A DNA stretch of 64,000 bases, taken from positions 25,205,568-25,269,567 of the forward strand of contig CM055319.2 in NCBI GenBank assembly GCA_029255685.2. Reading direction: 5' to 3'. The notes beneath the pieces were generated by a model, which saw only the letters and a list, made by a program, of their open reading frames with translations, made no database searches and was not told where the DNA came from. Every line of letters begins with the position of its first letter. Within the stretch, counting starts at the first letter, position 1. This DNA is from Silene conica (lineage: Eukaryota > Streptophyta > Magnoliopsida > Caryophyllales > Caryophyllaceae). Shown here piece by piece: positions 9,925-22,326 of the stretch. The translations under genes were made by a program, and so were the position numbers.

Positions 9925-12720
9925 AACGTCCATTTGCCATATTTCACAGTCATGAAATGCGGCTATCGCTAAGATAATCCGAATGGAACGTAGCATGACT
10001 ACGGGTGCAAAGATCTCATCGTAGTGCAAGCCTGGCACTTGGGTGAAACCTTTAGCAACTAGTCTTGCCTTATGGATATCTTGTTTACCTTTCACGGCAT
10101 GCTTTATTTTGTAAAGCCATTTGTATTGAAGGGGGCGTACCTTTGCAGGTAGGTCCACAAGATCCCACACGTTGTTCTCATACATGGAGTCCATCTCGGA
10201 TTGCATGGCTTCTAGCCATAGCTTTGAGTCAGAACTGGTCATGGCACCTTTATAGGTTGTGGGTTCATTACCCTCTAGGAGTAAGACGTCATCCATATCA
10301 TGTTCCTCGACCATACCAATGTATCTGTCCGGAGGAATGGAGACTCTTCCCGACCTCCTAGGTTCCTCAGGAATATCTACCGCAGCCTCGGTTGAAGGAA
10401 CTGTTTCCTCCAATGGTTGCTCGGTAGTTGGTTCTTGAACCTCCGATAAATCGAAGGTTCTATTACTTGACTTGTTCTCGAGAAATTCTTTCTCTAAGAA
10501 CGTCGCACTAGCCGCAACAAAAACACGTTGTTCGGTTGGCGAGTAGAAGTAATGACCAAAAGTTCCCTTTGGATAGCCTATAAAGTATGTCTTGACCGAT
10601 CGCGGGCCGAGCTTATCCTCGTGTCTCCACTTGACATAAGCCTCGCAGCCCCAAACCCGAATAAAGGACAAGTTAGGGACCTTTCCCTTCCATAGTTCAT
10701 ATGGAGACTTGTCAACAGCTTTAGACGGACTTCGGTTAAGAATTAGAGCGGCCGACAAAAGAGCATAGCCCCACAATGAATCAGGCACAACGGTGTGACT
10801 CATCATGGATCGAACCATATCGAGTAGAGTTCGATTTCTCCGTTCGGACACACCATTTAATTGTGGTATTCCAGGTGGAGTCAACTGTAGCACGATGCCA
10901 CAGTCTTTAAGGTGTTGATCAAATTCGTGTGAAAGATACTCACCACCACGATCAGAACGTAGTGCTTTAATCTTTCTACCCAGCTGGTTTTGTACCCGAT
11001 TCTGGTATTCTTTGAACTTGTCAAAGGATTCACTTTTATGCTTCATTAAGTAGACATAGCCATATCTACTCAAATCATCCGTGAAAGTGATGAAATACCT
11101 ATAGCCTTCTCGTGCGTTGATCGACATAGGGCCACATACGTCCGTATGTATGAGTCCTAATAGGTCGGCAGCGCGCATTCCAACACCTTTGAAGGAAATA
11201 CGAGTCATCTTGCCGATGAGACATGATTCACACGTGCCATATGATTCGAAATCAAAGGCCGAGATAGCTCCATTCTGTATGAGCTGTTTTACGCGTTTCT
11301 CATTTATGTGTCCCATACGACAATGCCATAGATAAGTTTGATCTTTGTCACCTACCTTTAATTTCTTATTATTCACATGTAATATTTCAGTGGTTTGATC
11401 TAAAACATAAATTCCATTCATGGAAACTGCCTTGCCATAAATCATATTGTGTAAGGAGAAAATACAGCTATTATTCTCTATTACAAATGAAAAACCGAGT
11501 TTGTCAAGCGCAGAAACTGAAATAATGTTTTTGGACAAACAAGGAACATAATAACAGTTATATAAAGATAACTCGAATCCACTTGGAAGCTGGATCACGT
11601 ATGTTCCCCTCGAGATTGCAGCAACACGTGCTCCATTCCCGACACGCAGGTCAACCTCACCCTTGATTAGGGGTTCTTGGTTTCGGAGGCCCTGCACATG
11701 ATTACATAGATGAGAACCACAACCAGTATCTAGTACCCAAGTTCCGTAACTTGCATGGTTAATCTCAATCATGTGAATAAAAGAAGAAGAAGACATACCA
11801 ACAGGAGTAACGCGGCGTGCCTTAATGTCCTCACGATACACGGGGCATGAGCGCCTCCAATGCCCAGTCTTGTGGCAATGGTGGCATTCCATGCTAGTAT
11901 CCTTGCTCTTTGTTTTGCCCTGTGATTTGCTCGACTCACCTGGCCCACTCTTAGTAAATCCTGACTTCTTAAACTTGGGTTTGCCTACTGTTAGGTCGCC
12001 CTGAGCTTTAGCTTTACCCTTACCCTTACCCTTACTGGAAATCATGAGAACATCTTGCTTCACGCTCCCACTTAATTTCAGATCCTTCTCGGTCTGTACG
12101 AGAAGGGAGTGGAGCTCATGAGGAGTCTTCTTCATGTCGTTCATGTAATAGTTGGCCCTGAAGAGGGCGAACCCATCATGAAGCGAATGAAGCATTCGAT
12201 CAACGATTATGTTCTCACTGATCTTGCAGTTTAGGGCCTCCAGTTTCTCGATATTCTCAATCATGTGAAGAAAATGTGGGCTAACTTCTTGGCCCTTCTG
12301 GAGTTTCGCCTCAAAGAAGCGACAGGTATACTCATAAGAAACGATCCTTGGAGCCTTTGAGAATTCGTTAGTGAGCGTGGTGAAAATCTTGTTTGCACCA
12401 TGGGCTATGAAGCGTCTTTGCAAATTGGATTCCATTGCATATATGAGTATGTTCTTTATCGCACCCGCTTCCATGACGAAGTCGCTATGAGCGCGAACTT
12501 CGTTAGCTCTAACTCCAGTTCCTGGGTGTGCCAGAATTGGCTCAGTTAAATACTTAAGCTTTCCGTCAGCAATGACAGCATTCCGTAGTGCTGCCTCCCA
12601 GTCAGAGAAGTTTGACCCATCATTCCTTAGTCTAGTAGACTGATTCATGGAGTCCATGAAGGCTTTTAGCCAGGATTCACGTGCTAGCTTGGCACTTGGC
12701 ATTGGGTCTTCACCAGCCAT
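9925..12720 (-). pseudogene. Copia B gag-pol, 5' portion (Gag, protease, integrase, start of RT)
   Basis: 932 uninterrupted codons on the minus strand from ATG (12718-12720). The Gag begins MAGEDPMPSAKLARES. There follow a basic linker rich in KGKGKGKAKAQ, a CCHC knuckle (CHHCHKTGHWRRSC), protease WVLDTGCGSH, the integrase zinc motif (HCRMGHINEKRV...CESC), the catalytic D, D and E regions (TDVCGP, TFTDDLSR, NGVSERRNRT), and RT up to IWQMDV. Coding stops at 9925 because Copia A is inserted; the open frame that runs on to 9874 lies in the LTR of A. It has no frameshift or stop of its own, unlike the A copy, and continues at 113-1348. Confidence 0.94.
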
Positions 12721-14521
12721 TAGTTATACAACAGTTTAATAGAACGTGTTCTACACTGAAAAGAAGATAAAACAGAACCATATAAGCAACTCATTGTTGT
12801 GATTTAAGTCTATATTAAATTGTATTTAAACTCGTAGACTCATGCATTTATATAATTGATCTCCCTCAAGAATTATATAAATGATCCCAAGACTCAATTT
12901 CCGTATATTGATAAGCCCACAGCTTGGCTAATTCCACCGTTGGAACTCTTGGTCGATAGATTTCTGTAAATCCTATCTATTAGTCCATCTCAGTCGCTAG
13001 ATATTATCGAGTGACCATGATGTTGAGATAAAATAAATCATCTGTTCCCACTTACCCGACGTAGAAGGGGTCATATTATGCCTACCGACGAAGAAGGGAT
13101 TCATGGGAGGCTGATTTATAAAGACTATTCTCAATTTTTGGTTATACGAGGAAGACCCCATCAACTTATATTTATTCATATTAAGTGAACTAAAATCTAG
13201 CATATGCGTGAATGAATTAAATTAAGTGATGGCTTTGCAATTGACATGTGACATCTGTATTGTCACAGAAAACTAACGCGTAACCTCTACATGAGTCAGT
13301 TTTCAGGCATGTTATAGGTGGTATGGTTTTAGGCGGAATATGATGCAAGCTATTATCGATGAAAGCATAAAATAAATGCGATAAACGTAAATAAAAGTCC
13401 TAGTGTGGCCTATCCTACCAAAATAAACACAAAACAACTTGGAATCCACCGTTGGACCCTAGAAGCTTGCCTTGATGTTCCATCTTGGTCCTTGCAGCGG
13501 GAGTGAGCATCCGGTCTCCGTCTTTGGTCTTCACAAAATTATTAATTTAAATTACAAATATAACCCTATTTACATTCTAATTTAAATACAAAAGTAATTA
13601 CATGGCAAAAACCCAAAACGGAGATTCAAGATCTCATAATTACAAGCAAGACTGTGTCCCATCATTACGGTGACACAATCTACTAAGGCCACACTAAGTT
13701 ACAACCGTTTGCAAAAATTAAATACGTTATTGAAAGCATTCAAGGCATTCACAAGACGATAAATAAAATGCATCAACTAAATAAAATTCATACATGACAT
13801 AATACTGTTATTATGATTAATAAATTTTTACCAAACCACCTTACGGGATTAAAATTATGTGATTATACCGTTTTAATCACCCAATTTTAATAAATTTATA
13901 ATCCTATTATCTTAAACCGTTTTAAAATAATATGTATCAAACGAGGGTGAACCGTTTCACAAAATTAATAATATACTATTTCCGTATATAGTATATTACT
14001 AAAGGCCATGTGAAAATAAAACATGTTATTTTCGGAAAATAAAAAAAACGAGTCTGTTACAGGGGCGGGGGTCGACCGACCTAAACACGTGGTCGACCGA
14101 CCTCCAGACGAGAAACGGAAAAAATCTGCAACAGCATTAGCGGTCGACCGACTTATCAATCAGGTCGACCGACCACCAAACAGCAGAAACAAGTTTCAGA
14201 AAACGCAAAACGCTGCACTTTTCGAAATCAAAACAAGTTTTTACCTTTTAAACTTTGATTAAAACAAGTAAATCAAAATTAACATCAACAAGGGTTCACA
14301 TATTGTCAAGAATATCGATTAATTAACAATATGTAAACAAGAATCGAAAAACAAGATCGATTACACAAAAAGAAACTGTCGAAAAACAGAAACTTTACAC
14401 AGGGGCGGTCGACCGACCGCTACAAGGGGTCGACCGACCGACACAGCGACAGAAACGAGATTTTTCAAAAAATTTTAAATAAAACTTATGAAAAACACAA
14501 AAGTAAAATTTTCATGGCCTT
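12721..14521 (-). other. Untranslated leader of Copia B with six GTCGACCGAC motifs
   Basis: This is the leader between the primer site and gag, homologous to 2365-4025 over most of its length. Six GGTCGACCGACC-like motifs lie in three pairs (about 14070/14092, 14141/14163, 14407/14429), each pair about 22 bases apart. The A tract seen in A is absent. I see no ORF worth naming. Confidence 0.8.
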
Positions 14522-14534
14522 GGCTCTGATACCA
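14522..14534 (-). promoter_or_regulatory. Primer binding site of Copia B (initiator Met tRNA)
   Basis: GGCTCTGATACCA on the plus strand is the reverse complement of TGGTATCAGAGCC. It lies two bases from the LTR end, as in A. Confidence 0.9.
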
Positions 14535-14536
14535 CT

Positions 14537-15526
14537 TGTGGGGAATAAAACATGTATTCGCCCTAAACTTGTAGGATTATAATGAAAATTACAGTTGTGA
14601 TTATAGTCATAAGATAAATAAAAACATGAATAGAGTACAACCTTTAGTCCTTGTACGAAAGGCCTAAGAACAAGAATTAACACAAATTCCCTCCTATAAC
14701 TTGCACCCAAGACTTTGTTTGAGACGATGTCGCGTGTGCTAGAAAGGCTCTCCAATTGCCTTGCAATATGGGGAGAGTTATTGAGGTTTTAGATGTGAGA
14801 TCTGAGTTTTGGGAGAAGAATGCTCTCAAAACCCTAATTGTGAGAATTGTGATTCAACAGTTACTGACATAAGGAGAAGGACTCTCCTTATGTAGTGAAT
14901 ACATGGGTCGGCCGAATTGGATGGGTGAGAGTGGGCTTTCTCCACTCTTACCTTATTCCTTTGCGTGATTCGACCCGATTTGCTAAATATTATTTGCGGG
15001 ATTTTAATTATAAATCGCATACATGTATCAGATATTAATGCAGTCGATGTATTAATAATGGTCTGATAAAATTACGATATTGTATAATTACCCAAATTAA
15101 TATAACCGTTTATATTAATACGCGAATACAATATTTAATTAAATATAACCGCTTATATTTAATTTTACGAATTAAACATGTAATCCGTATTAGCTAAAAT
15201 TATTTAATCCGTATTAAATAATAATCTCAACATCTTATTGACTAATTTAATAGTCAATACCTCTGACTAACTGTTTAGTCATATTCGACATAAATGTGAC
15301 TGTATTTTCATACCTTCACATCTCTCAAACGTGTCCTATAGGTGTGACGTATAGGGACCAGTTGATCACCGCCATCCGTATGACAATAACGTCAAACTTA
15401 TCTAGCAAGCCAACCGTTATTGATAAACGTGGATCAACTGGTAATAATACTGAAGTATGGCCTTGTGATCCTTAAAGAGATTTAATAAGTCATTGTACTT
15501 AATTGTCAAGGACACCAGCCCCAACA
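14537..15526 (-). repeat. 5' LTR of Copia B
   Basis: 990 bp, homologous throughout to the LTRs of A but visibly more diverged. It reads TGTGGGG...CCAACA on the plus strand. The CATAAGGAG/CTCCTTATG hairpin is perfect at 14868-14892, although the sequence around it has changed. The outer end at 15526 abuts the gag of element E. Confidence 0.92.
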
Positions 15527-17036
15527 CTTGAATCTTTTCCGGAACTTTGACCGGAGCATCAACCTTTGGAGAAGTATCCTCCACATCTCCTACCAATATT
15601 GGCTCCTCAACTTTATTTGAAACATCTTCATCTTTTATTGATTCATCAACCTTATTGCTATGATCAACATCATCACTTTTCTCACCAACTACCCCATCAT
15701 AAAAATTTGGCATTGGGGGTTCATCATAAGTGGTACCACTCCTCAATGTGATGACATTTATGGTGTCATGAGGTTGTGCACCTTGAGGTGGCAATTGACC
15801 TTGTTGTCTTTGAGCATTGGAAGTGTCAAGTTGAGCAATTTGGGTTTCAAGTATTTTGATGGTTGCATCCCTAGCTTGGTCACTCTTTTGAATGTGGGTG
15901 GCCATGTTCTTTTGTGTCTCAACCATTTGTGTCATCAAAGCCTATAGCTTGCTCATTTGTTGATTGTTTTGTTGGGAATTTGATGGTTGACCTTGAACTT
16001 GTTGATTTTGAAAAGGTTGTTGAAATCCTTGTTGAAAATTTTGTTGGAAATTGTGTCGGGGTCTTTGAATTTGGTTTTGAAAACCGGGTGGTGGGAATTG
16101 AGCTTGCCTTTGTTGTTATGAGACATGTTGGAGTTGATGTTGTGGATTTAGCACATTATTGTTGCTTTTGTAAGACAAGTTTGGGTGATACTTTGTAGCT
16201 TCATTGTAGGTGTTGGAGTAAGGATTGAAGTTTTGTTTAAAACTTTAATAAGCATTCCTACATTCTTGTGCATCATGCCGCGCTCCACCATATGCGTCAT
16301 ACACCAAAATTTGGCTAGTAACATTGACTTGTTCATAAGTTTGTGATGAACTTGATCCCCGATTATGAACTTGTTGTTGGAAGAGAGGTATATGAGCTTT
16401 CAAAGGAGACATGTTTGGGTCCTCTTCCTTTGCCTTCAATGGGAGGTTGCGAGTGTTGGCGTATTGTGAGTCATGTACCGCCATGGATTCAATGGTAGCA
16501 TGAGCAAGTTCCGTATCAATTTGGTCGAATCTCCCATTGTTAGCGGAGTCCAAAACTCGGCGTGATTCGGCACAACAACCATTGTAGAATGTGATTGCAA
16601 AGAACCAAGGATCCAACCCATGATGAGGGCATTGCCTTTGTAATTCTTTATATCTCTCCCATGCTTCAAATAAGCTTTCATTACCATTTTGACGGAACCC
16701 CGTGATTTGGCTTCTCAATTGTTGGGTCTTTTCCGGTGGAAAATATTTTTGATAAAATGCGAGACCCAATGTTTACAAGTTGGTGATCCCCAAAGCGGTC
16801 CTATCAAGGCTATTAATCCACAACTTGACGTTGTCTCTCAATGAAAAAGGGGAGGGTATCTCCCTTATTTGTTCTTGTGTCACACCCGTTTGCCTAATCA
16901 TCGAGCAATAATCACAAAAAAATGTGATGTGCAAATTAGGATCTTCCAATGGACCTCCACCGAATTGCTTTCTCTCAACAAGGCTAATAAAGACAAGCTT
17001 GATCTCAAAATTTGCCGCGTCAATTTAAGCAGTAGC
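15527..17036 (-). pseudogene. Athila-like Gypsy element E: gag, middle and C-terminal parts
   Basis: Minus-strand gag. In coding order the plus-strand positions run from 17036 down to 15527. There is an N-terminal capsid region with NFEIK and QFGGGPLEDPN (about 16920-17010), then the retrotransposon gag core with FYQKYFPPEKT, LFEAWERYKEL and CPHHGL (16600-16769), a glutamine-rich low-complexity region (15940-16130), and a segment with VITLRSGT (about 15740-15760), all typical of Athila/Tat-type Gag. One frame runs through the region but is broken by several stops (for example at 15939, about 16239 and just upstream of 16769). The pieces fit directly onto 33833-34179 once Copia C is removed. 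Protease and pol of E would lie to the left of Copia B, outside the window. Confidence 0.88.
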
Positions 17037-18025
17037 TGTGGGAAAATATCTGTATATGTCCCAATTCTTTTACTTGCAGGAATTTATAAAGTACGATTTA
17101 TAGTCATAAACGAAATACGAGATACAAAGATTGGGAAAGAGAATTAACCTTCAGTCCTTGCAAAGGCCTAAGATCATATATCAAATTAGATATCCTCCTA
17201 ATTGTTGCACCCAAGATGTTCCAATAAATACCCTTCTTGAGCTAGAAACTGGAAAATTACCTTATTTTGTGTAAGATAAAAGCTAGAGAGAGGGAGGTTT
17301 AGTTTAGGCGTGTAACTCGTGCCTTGGGATGTGTGTCGAGTGGTTGTTTATATAGGGGAAGGTAGTGTTTGTTAGATAGAATAACTCTTATTATTTAAAC
17401 ATAACTACCTTGCATAGTTTAGATAGGTTTTCCCAAATCCTTATTTGAGTCTGCCTAAACTACTGCCCATACTTGTAACAACCTTATCAGTTCAGCATAT
17501 CCTACTGACCGAAAATCATCAGTTGGCCAGAAATTCTATCTGTATAGAATCGGTTATACTGCTCTCTCTTGTGTAATGATTTATCTTATAAATATCTTAT
17601 ATTTATAATTCACTAATTAAATATAACCTTTTATATTTAACTAAATCATTTAATCTTTATTAAGTAATTTCATTACACACATAAATTAAATATAACATTT
17701 TATATTTAATTCGTCGCAGCTAGTATTATTTAATCAGTATTAAATAATTTTATCATCATTACATTGTCTAACCGTTTAGTCGTATAGGGTATCAATATGA
17801 TTACATTTTCATCTAATCATATCTCTCAGATTTCATCCTTTAGGTGTGACTCTTAGGGACCAGTTGATTACCGCCATCTGTATCAGAATATCGTCAAAGT
17901 TTCTAGAAAGCCAATCGTTATTGATAAACGTGAATCAACTGGCTAAAATACAAAGTATACCCTGTGTTCCTTTAAGAGATTTATTCGTGTTGTCGCACTA
18001 ACTGTGGAGGACACTAACTCCAACA
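17037..18025 (-). repeat. 3' LTR of Copia C
   Basis: 989 bp; plus-strand ends TGTGGGAAAATATC...CTCCAACA. It is homologous to 32811-33832 with scattered substitutions and indels. A TATA-like CTATATAAA on the minus strand near 17350-17360 and AT palindromes in U3 (about 17600-17720) are visible. Confidence 0.92.
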
Positions 18026-18808
18026 ATCTCCCACTTGTCCGTACAAGTGTATGTGCGATAACCGATTCTCATATCCAATTAAATTTCTCCCACTCAATGT
18101 AAAATAATTTGCAAACCTGTATTCACAACGGTCGTATTTTACAAGCGATCTGTATCAAGAGTGGTTTTCCCGACTAGAGAGTAAGTCAACTGATAACGAA
18201 TCATTATTCGAGCATGGCCATGCATTTCAGTTACTACTCCTCGAGTGGCCCTGAGAAATATTAAAACCTGATAAGGGGTGGATATTTTCCTCAACTCAAA
18301 TCTTGCAGATATAAGCGCAGTATGAAATGACCCAAAAAAAATCTGCTTAGCCCCAATTACGGTCAGCTAATGAGAAAGAGATCAAAGTCACCCAAAATTG
18401 CCCTTTTATCTCAAGAAACAGTCGATTGTCAAAAGAATTGACGCAAGGAACACTATGGACGTCCTATGCACGACCTGGCACCGAATGTTCAGTAACATTT
18501 AGGACTCCATTGCGTCGTCACGAAATGTCCTACGAGTTATCGTTATAATCTCGTATCTATGATCGATTAGTCAACGGTTTGACTTATGGTTTATTGAACA
18601 CACCATCAATCGACGTCACAAAATAATTGCTAGAGTTATCAGCTCATGTAGGCGATTACGGACCAAAACAAAATATAATGTAATTCATTTCACTTTGTGG
18701 TGTTCAAAGTTGTCTGTCCAATCCACATCAAAAACAAAATATGAAAACAAAATCGATGGTGTTATAAATAGTATATGAAATAGATACAATATCCAATCCA
18801 TAAAAGTA
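18026..18808 (-). other. Polypurine tract and 3' UTR of Copia C
   Basis: Directly after the LTR, the minus strand reads CGGACAAGTGGGAGAT, the polypurine tract. The remaining region is homologous to the 3' UTR of A (8057-8845), including the last bases upstream of the tract. It holds no gene. Confidence 0.85.
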
Positions 18809-20327
18809 CTAATACAACTCAGGAACACGTTTAATTCCCATTGAAATAACGTGCCCTTCATGCTTATCATATCTTAATGGCTTTGTGAGAGGATCTGCGA
18901 TGTTGTCATATGTCGCAATCTTGTCTATAACTATCTCCTTTTGCTCCACGTAGTCTCGTATCATGTGAGCTTTCCGCAGAACATGTCTAGATTTGTTGCT
19001 AGACTTAGGCTCCTTAGCCTGGAAGATGGCACCTCTATTGTCCCAATAGATGGTGAATGGGTCATTCGAACTAGGAACTACAGTTAGTCCTTCTAAGAAT
19101 TAACGCATCCATATAGCTTCCTTTGCAGCTTCCGAAGCGGCATCGTACTCGGACTCAGTACTAGAATTTGCAATAGCACTCTCCTTGGAGCTGTTCCAAC
19201 TGACAGCAGCGCCATTAAGAGTAAAAACGAATCCACACTGAGATTTCGAGTCATCTCGATCCGTTTCGAAGCTAGCATCTGCGTAACCGTTTGCACAAAG
19301 CTCAGTGCCTCCACCATAAGTGAATACCCAATCTTTAGTCCTCCGTAGTTACTTGAGTGTTTTTAACAGCCATCCAGTGTGATTCACCTGGATTGCCTTG
19401 GTACCGACTCGTCATACTCAAAGCCTATGCTACGTCGGGACGTGTGCATATCATGGCATACATGATCGATCCTATACCTGAGGCATAAGGAATGCGACTC
19501 ATGCGTTCAACCTCTTCCGGTGTCTTAGGTGTCTGAGTCTTACTCAAATGCAACCCCGAGATTATCGAAAGAAACCCCTTTTTGGAGTTGGTCATGCTGA
19601 ATTTCTCAAGAATCTTATCTATATAACACTACCGACTCAGTGACAACATCCATCGTGTTCTATCTCTGTAGATACGGATCCCCAAGATACACTGTGCCTC
19701 ACCCAGATCTTTCATCTGGAAATGGTTCTTTAACCATACTTTCACCGAAGATAAGAGAGGGATGTCATTCCCGATCAAGAGTATGTCGTCGACATACAAC
19801 ACTAGAAAGACGATCTTGCTCCCACTCGACTTGATATATAGGCATGGTTCTTCGACCGATCGAATAAAACCATTCCTTTTTGTCACTTGGTCGAAACGAT
19901 GATTCCAACTCCTAGATGCTTGCTTAAGTCCATAGATATATAGAACGCTTAAGCTTGCATACTTTCTTAGGATTTTTAGGATCGGTGAAACCTTCGGGTT
20001 GTACCATGTACAAATCCTCCTCCAAATAACCGTTTAAGAAGGCGGTTTTCAAATCCATTTGCCAAATTTCATAGTCATTAAAGGCGGCAATCGCTAAGAT
20101 TATCCGAATGGAACGCAACATGACTACGGGTGCCAAAATTCCATCATAGTGCAACCCTTGGACGTGAGTGAAACCTTTTGCCACTAGTCGTGCCTGATAG
20201 GTGTCTGGTTGTCCCTCTATAGAACGCTTTATCTTATAAAGCCATTTGCACTTAAGAGGTTGTACCTTATCACGCAAATCAACCAACTCCCATACGTTAT
20301 TTTCATACATGGAGTCCATCTCGGATT
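18809..20327 (-). pseudogene. Copia C pol, C-terminal part (RT to RNase H), degenerate
   Basis: Minus-strand remnants of RT and RNase H aligned to A and B. RT from MDSMYENNVW to the YGLKQ box lies at 19924-20319, YVDDILL around 19780-19800, and RNase H with YADASF, DSFLLLMALL shadow-frame remnants and the pol stop near 18809. Frameshifts and stops interrupt it repeatedly (for example near 19890, 19640 and 19350). It is cut at 20327 by Gypsy D and resumes at 26969. Confidence 0.88.
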
Positions 20328-21114
20328 TGTAAAACCCCTCGCGAAAGCGGAAATATAATTAAACATACAAAAGTACTAAAAATGCAGCAGAATTAAAACT
20401 TTTTAAAGTAAACAACATGCGAGAAGTCTTAAACGGAAACGGAAACTGAAACTGAATTGAAACCAAAATAGATAAGTAACAGTTCTAAGTATCAACAACA
20501 AATATGTACATCAGCCTGGGATGGAACATCCCTACAGGCACCAAAACAACTGTATCAAAAGTCTAAGAGTCTAGCTAGGCGATATAAAGGTAAGTCATAT
20601 GATGACAACAGGATCATCACTCGCTAGCCCTCTCGTAACCCTGCTCCAACCTGCATGTACCTACATACATGAAAACATGTACGCCACAATCAGTGGGGAG
20701 TGACTAGAGTTCTCCTAGACACCTTTTGTGACAACACGTAACACATAAAACAATACAGAATACTCCAACATATATAAACATGTGAAGCATAACACCTCAT
20801 CAACTGATCTCAAACTGACATGCAAACTCTAATGCACGGCTCTCAACCAACTTCATAAACCGTTAGGAAGGAGAGCCGGTTTCCCTACTGGTTACCCAGT
20901 CGGGGGGTCTTTCAATCCAACTATTTATGAAACCGATAAAAGAGTCATCCAATGCCTTGGATGAACAGGTTACAACTCAAGCAATATTTCCATTAACTTC
21001 AACATGCATATCTGACACTGTACCAAACTCTAGGCAAGCAGATATAACATCAAGTAAAGAGGTTCAGCGGTCAACTTGAGACATAACCTAATTACCAAAC
21101 ATTCAGCAAGTATA

Positions 21115-21640
21115 AAGGTTCAGAGGCGACATCTTAACGCATAACCTAGATACCAAGTTCACAATATCAAGCAAGGACTCAGAGGCGAAAACTCAACGCA
21201 TGGACCGGCTATCACAGAACACTAGACTCAGAGGCGAAAACTTAACGCATGGACTAGCATTCAATTCACTATCACAAGTAAGGAACTCAGAGGCGAAAAC
21301 TCAACGCATGTTCCCCTACTACATCACAAGGTACTAAACTCAGAGGCGAAAACTCAACGCATGTTCTAGCACCAAACACCTGCACTCCGGGTAAGGTATG
21401 ACAACCTGACTGCCCCGTCGTGCAGTTGCTCTACTCGTCAGACTCAGAGGCCAGCTTAAGGCATGTCCTGACGCGATCACACATACATGTCTGGACTCAG
21501 AGGCGAAAACTCAACGCATGTCCCAGACACGACAAACAGACATGTATGGAACTCAGAGGCGAAAACTCAACACATGTTCCCATACACGACAAAGAACTTA
21601 CGTATTAAATTCAGAGGCCAGCTTAAGGCATAACTTAATA
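21115..21640 (-). repeat. Minisatellite in the LTR of Gypsy D
   Basis: At least eight copies of a unit containing CTCAGAGGCGAAAACTCAACGC, spaced about 50-65 bp, with variable sequence between the conserved cores. Homologous but diverged arrays occupy the same place in the LTR of G (about 55130-55620) and in solo LTR S (about 30009-30640). Confidence 0.85.
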
Positions 21641-21936
21641 CGCATCAATACAATATCATCCAAGTCTATGAACTACTCTATAGTTCTACCTTTCAACTTC
21701 TAATCAACACTTAATTGACCCCGGGAACTAAGATGAGGGAGAGCCGGTTTCCCTTTCGGTTACCCGACCGGGGGGTCTCTATCCTTACTCCATTCCCGAA
21801 CCCAATATAATGTTGCCCATCCTCCGGGGACCTCAAATACATATCACGGGTACACAAAACAAGTTTCAATAAAAACCGATTAACCGTTTGAAAGTTACTA
21901 ATGAATTACAATTTGAAAACATGCTACAGGGATCCC

Positions 21937-22326
21937 CAGCCGGTCGGCAGGCAGCCGGTCGGCCGGCTGGTGATCCCTCTCAGCCTCCTTTTCTTAAAAC
22001 AAAACAATGCAAAGAGACTACCAGACGGTCGGCAGGCAGCCGGTCGGCCGGCTGGGAACTCAGCTTCCCTATATTCCAACTCACGCATTTAAACTAGAAC
22101 GCACTCCCAGTCGGCTGGCAGGCGGCCGGTCTGCCGGCTGGGCACCACTCTTACATTCTCACAAATACACAAACACAACACAACACACTCCCAGCCGGCT
22201 GGCAGGCGGCCGGTCTGCCGGCTGGGAGACCTATCTCCTATGAGTCTCAATGTTACGCATAAATCACAAAAACCTCACGAAGTACTCTCAGCCGGTCGAC
22301 CGGCGACCGGTCGGTCGACCGGCTCA
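21937..22326. repeat. Five GC-rich paired palindromes in the LTR of Gypsy D
   Basis: Units at about 21937-21970, 22022-22055, 22107-22141, 22191-22225 and 22289-22326. Each contains a CAGCCGGTCG-type arm, a middle copy and the reverse complement arm, so each unit can fold on itself. Spacing is close to 85 bp for the first four. The last contains two GGTCGACC cores. Apparent ORFs here (arginine/glycine/alanine-rich) are only a reading of the repeats. Confidence 0.85.

Larger units (their letters stand above)
1..15526 (-). mobile_element. Copia B: LTR retrotransposon, minus strand, 3' end outside the window
   Basis: In minus-strand order B consists of a 5' LTR (14537-15526), a primer binding site (14522-14534), a long leader (12721-14521), gag-pol (12720 down to 9925, then 1348 down to 113) and a 3' UTR. 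Its 3' LTR is off the left edge. B carries a full copy of Copia A (1349-9919) inside its RT. It was itself inserted in the gag of Athila-like element E: the LTR ends at CCAACA (15526) and E coding sequence resumes directly. The TSD cannot be checked because the left junction is missing. B and A share gag-pol, leader and LTR sequence and are one family. Confidence 0.9.

Noticed and set aside
21115..21640. CRISPR-like array (repeats of about 25 bp with variable spacers)
   Set aside because: The surroundings are a plant LTR; repeats are degenerate, spacing varies, and related LTRs carry the same minisatellite. No cas-like gene exists here.
21888..22243. Overlapping ORFs encoding RQAAGRPAG-type repeats
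   Set aside because: These are readings in three frames of the palindromic repeats in the LTR of D, without a start context or homology.
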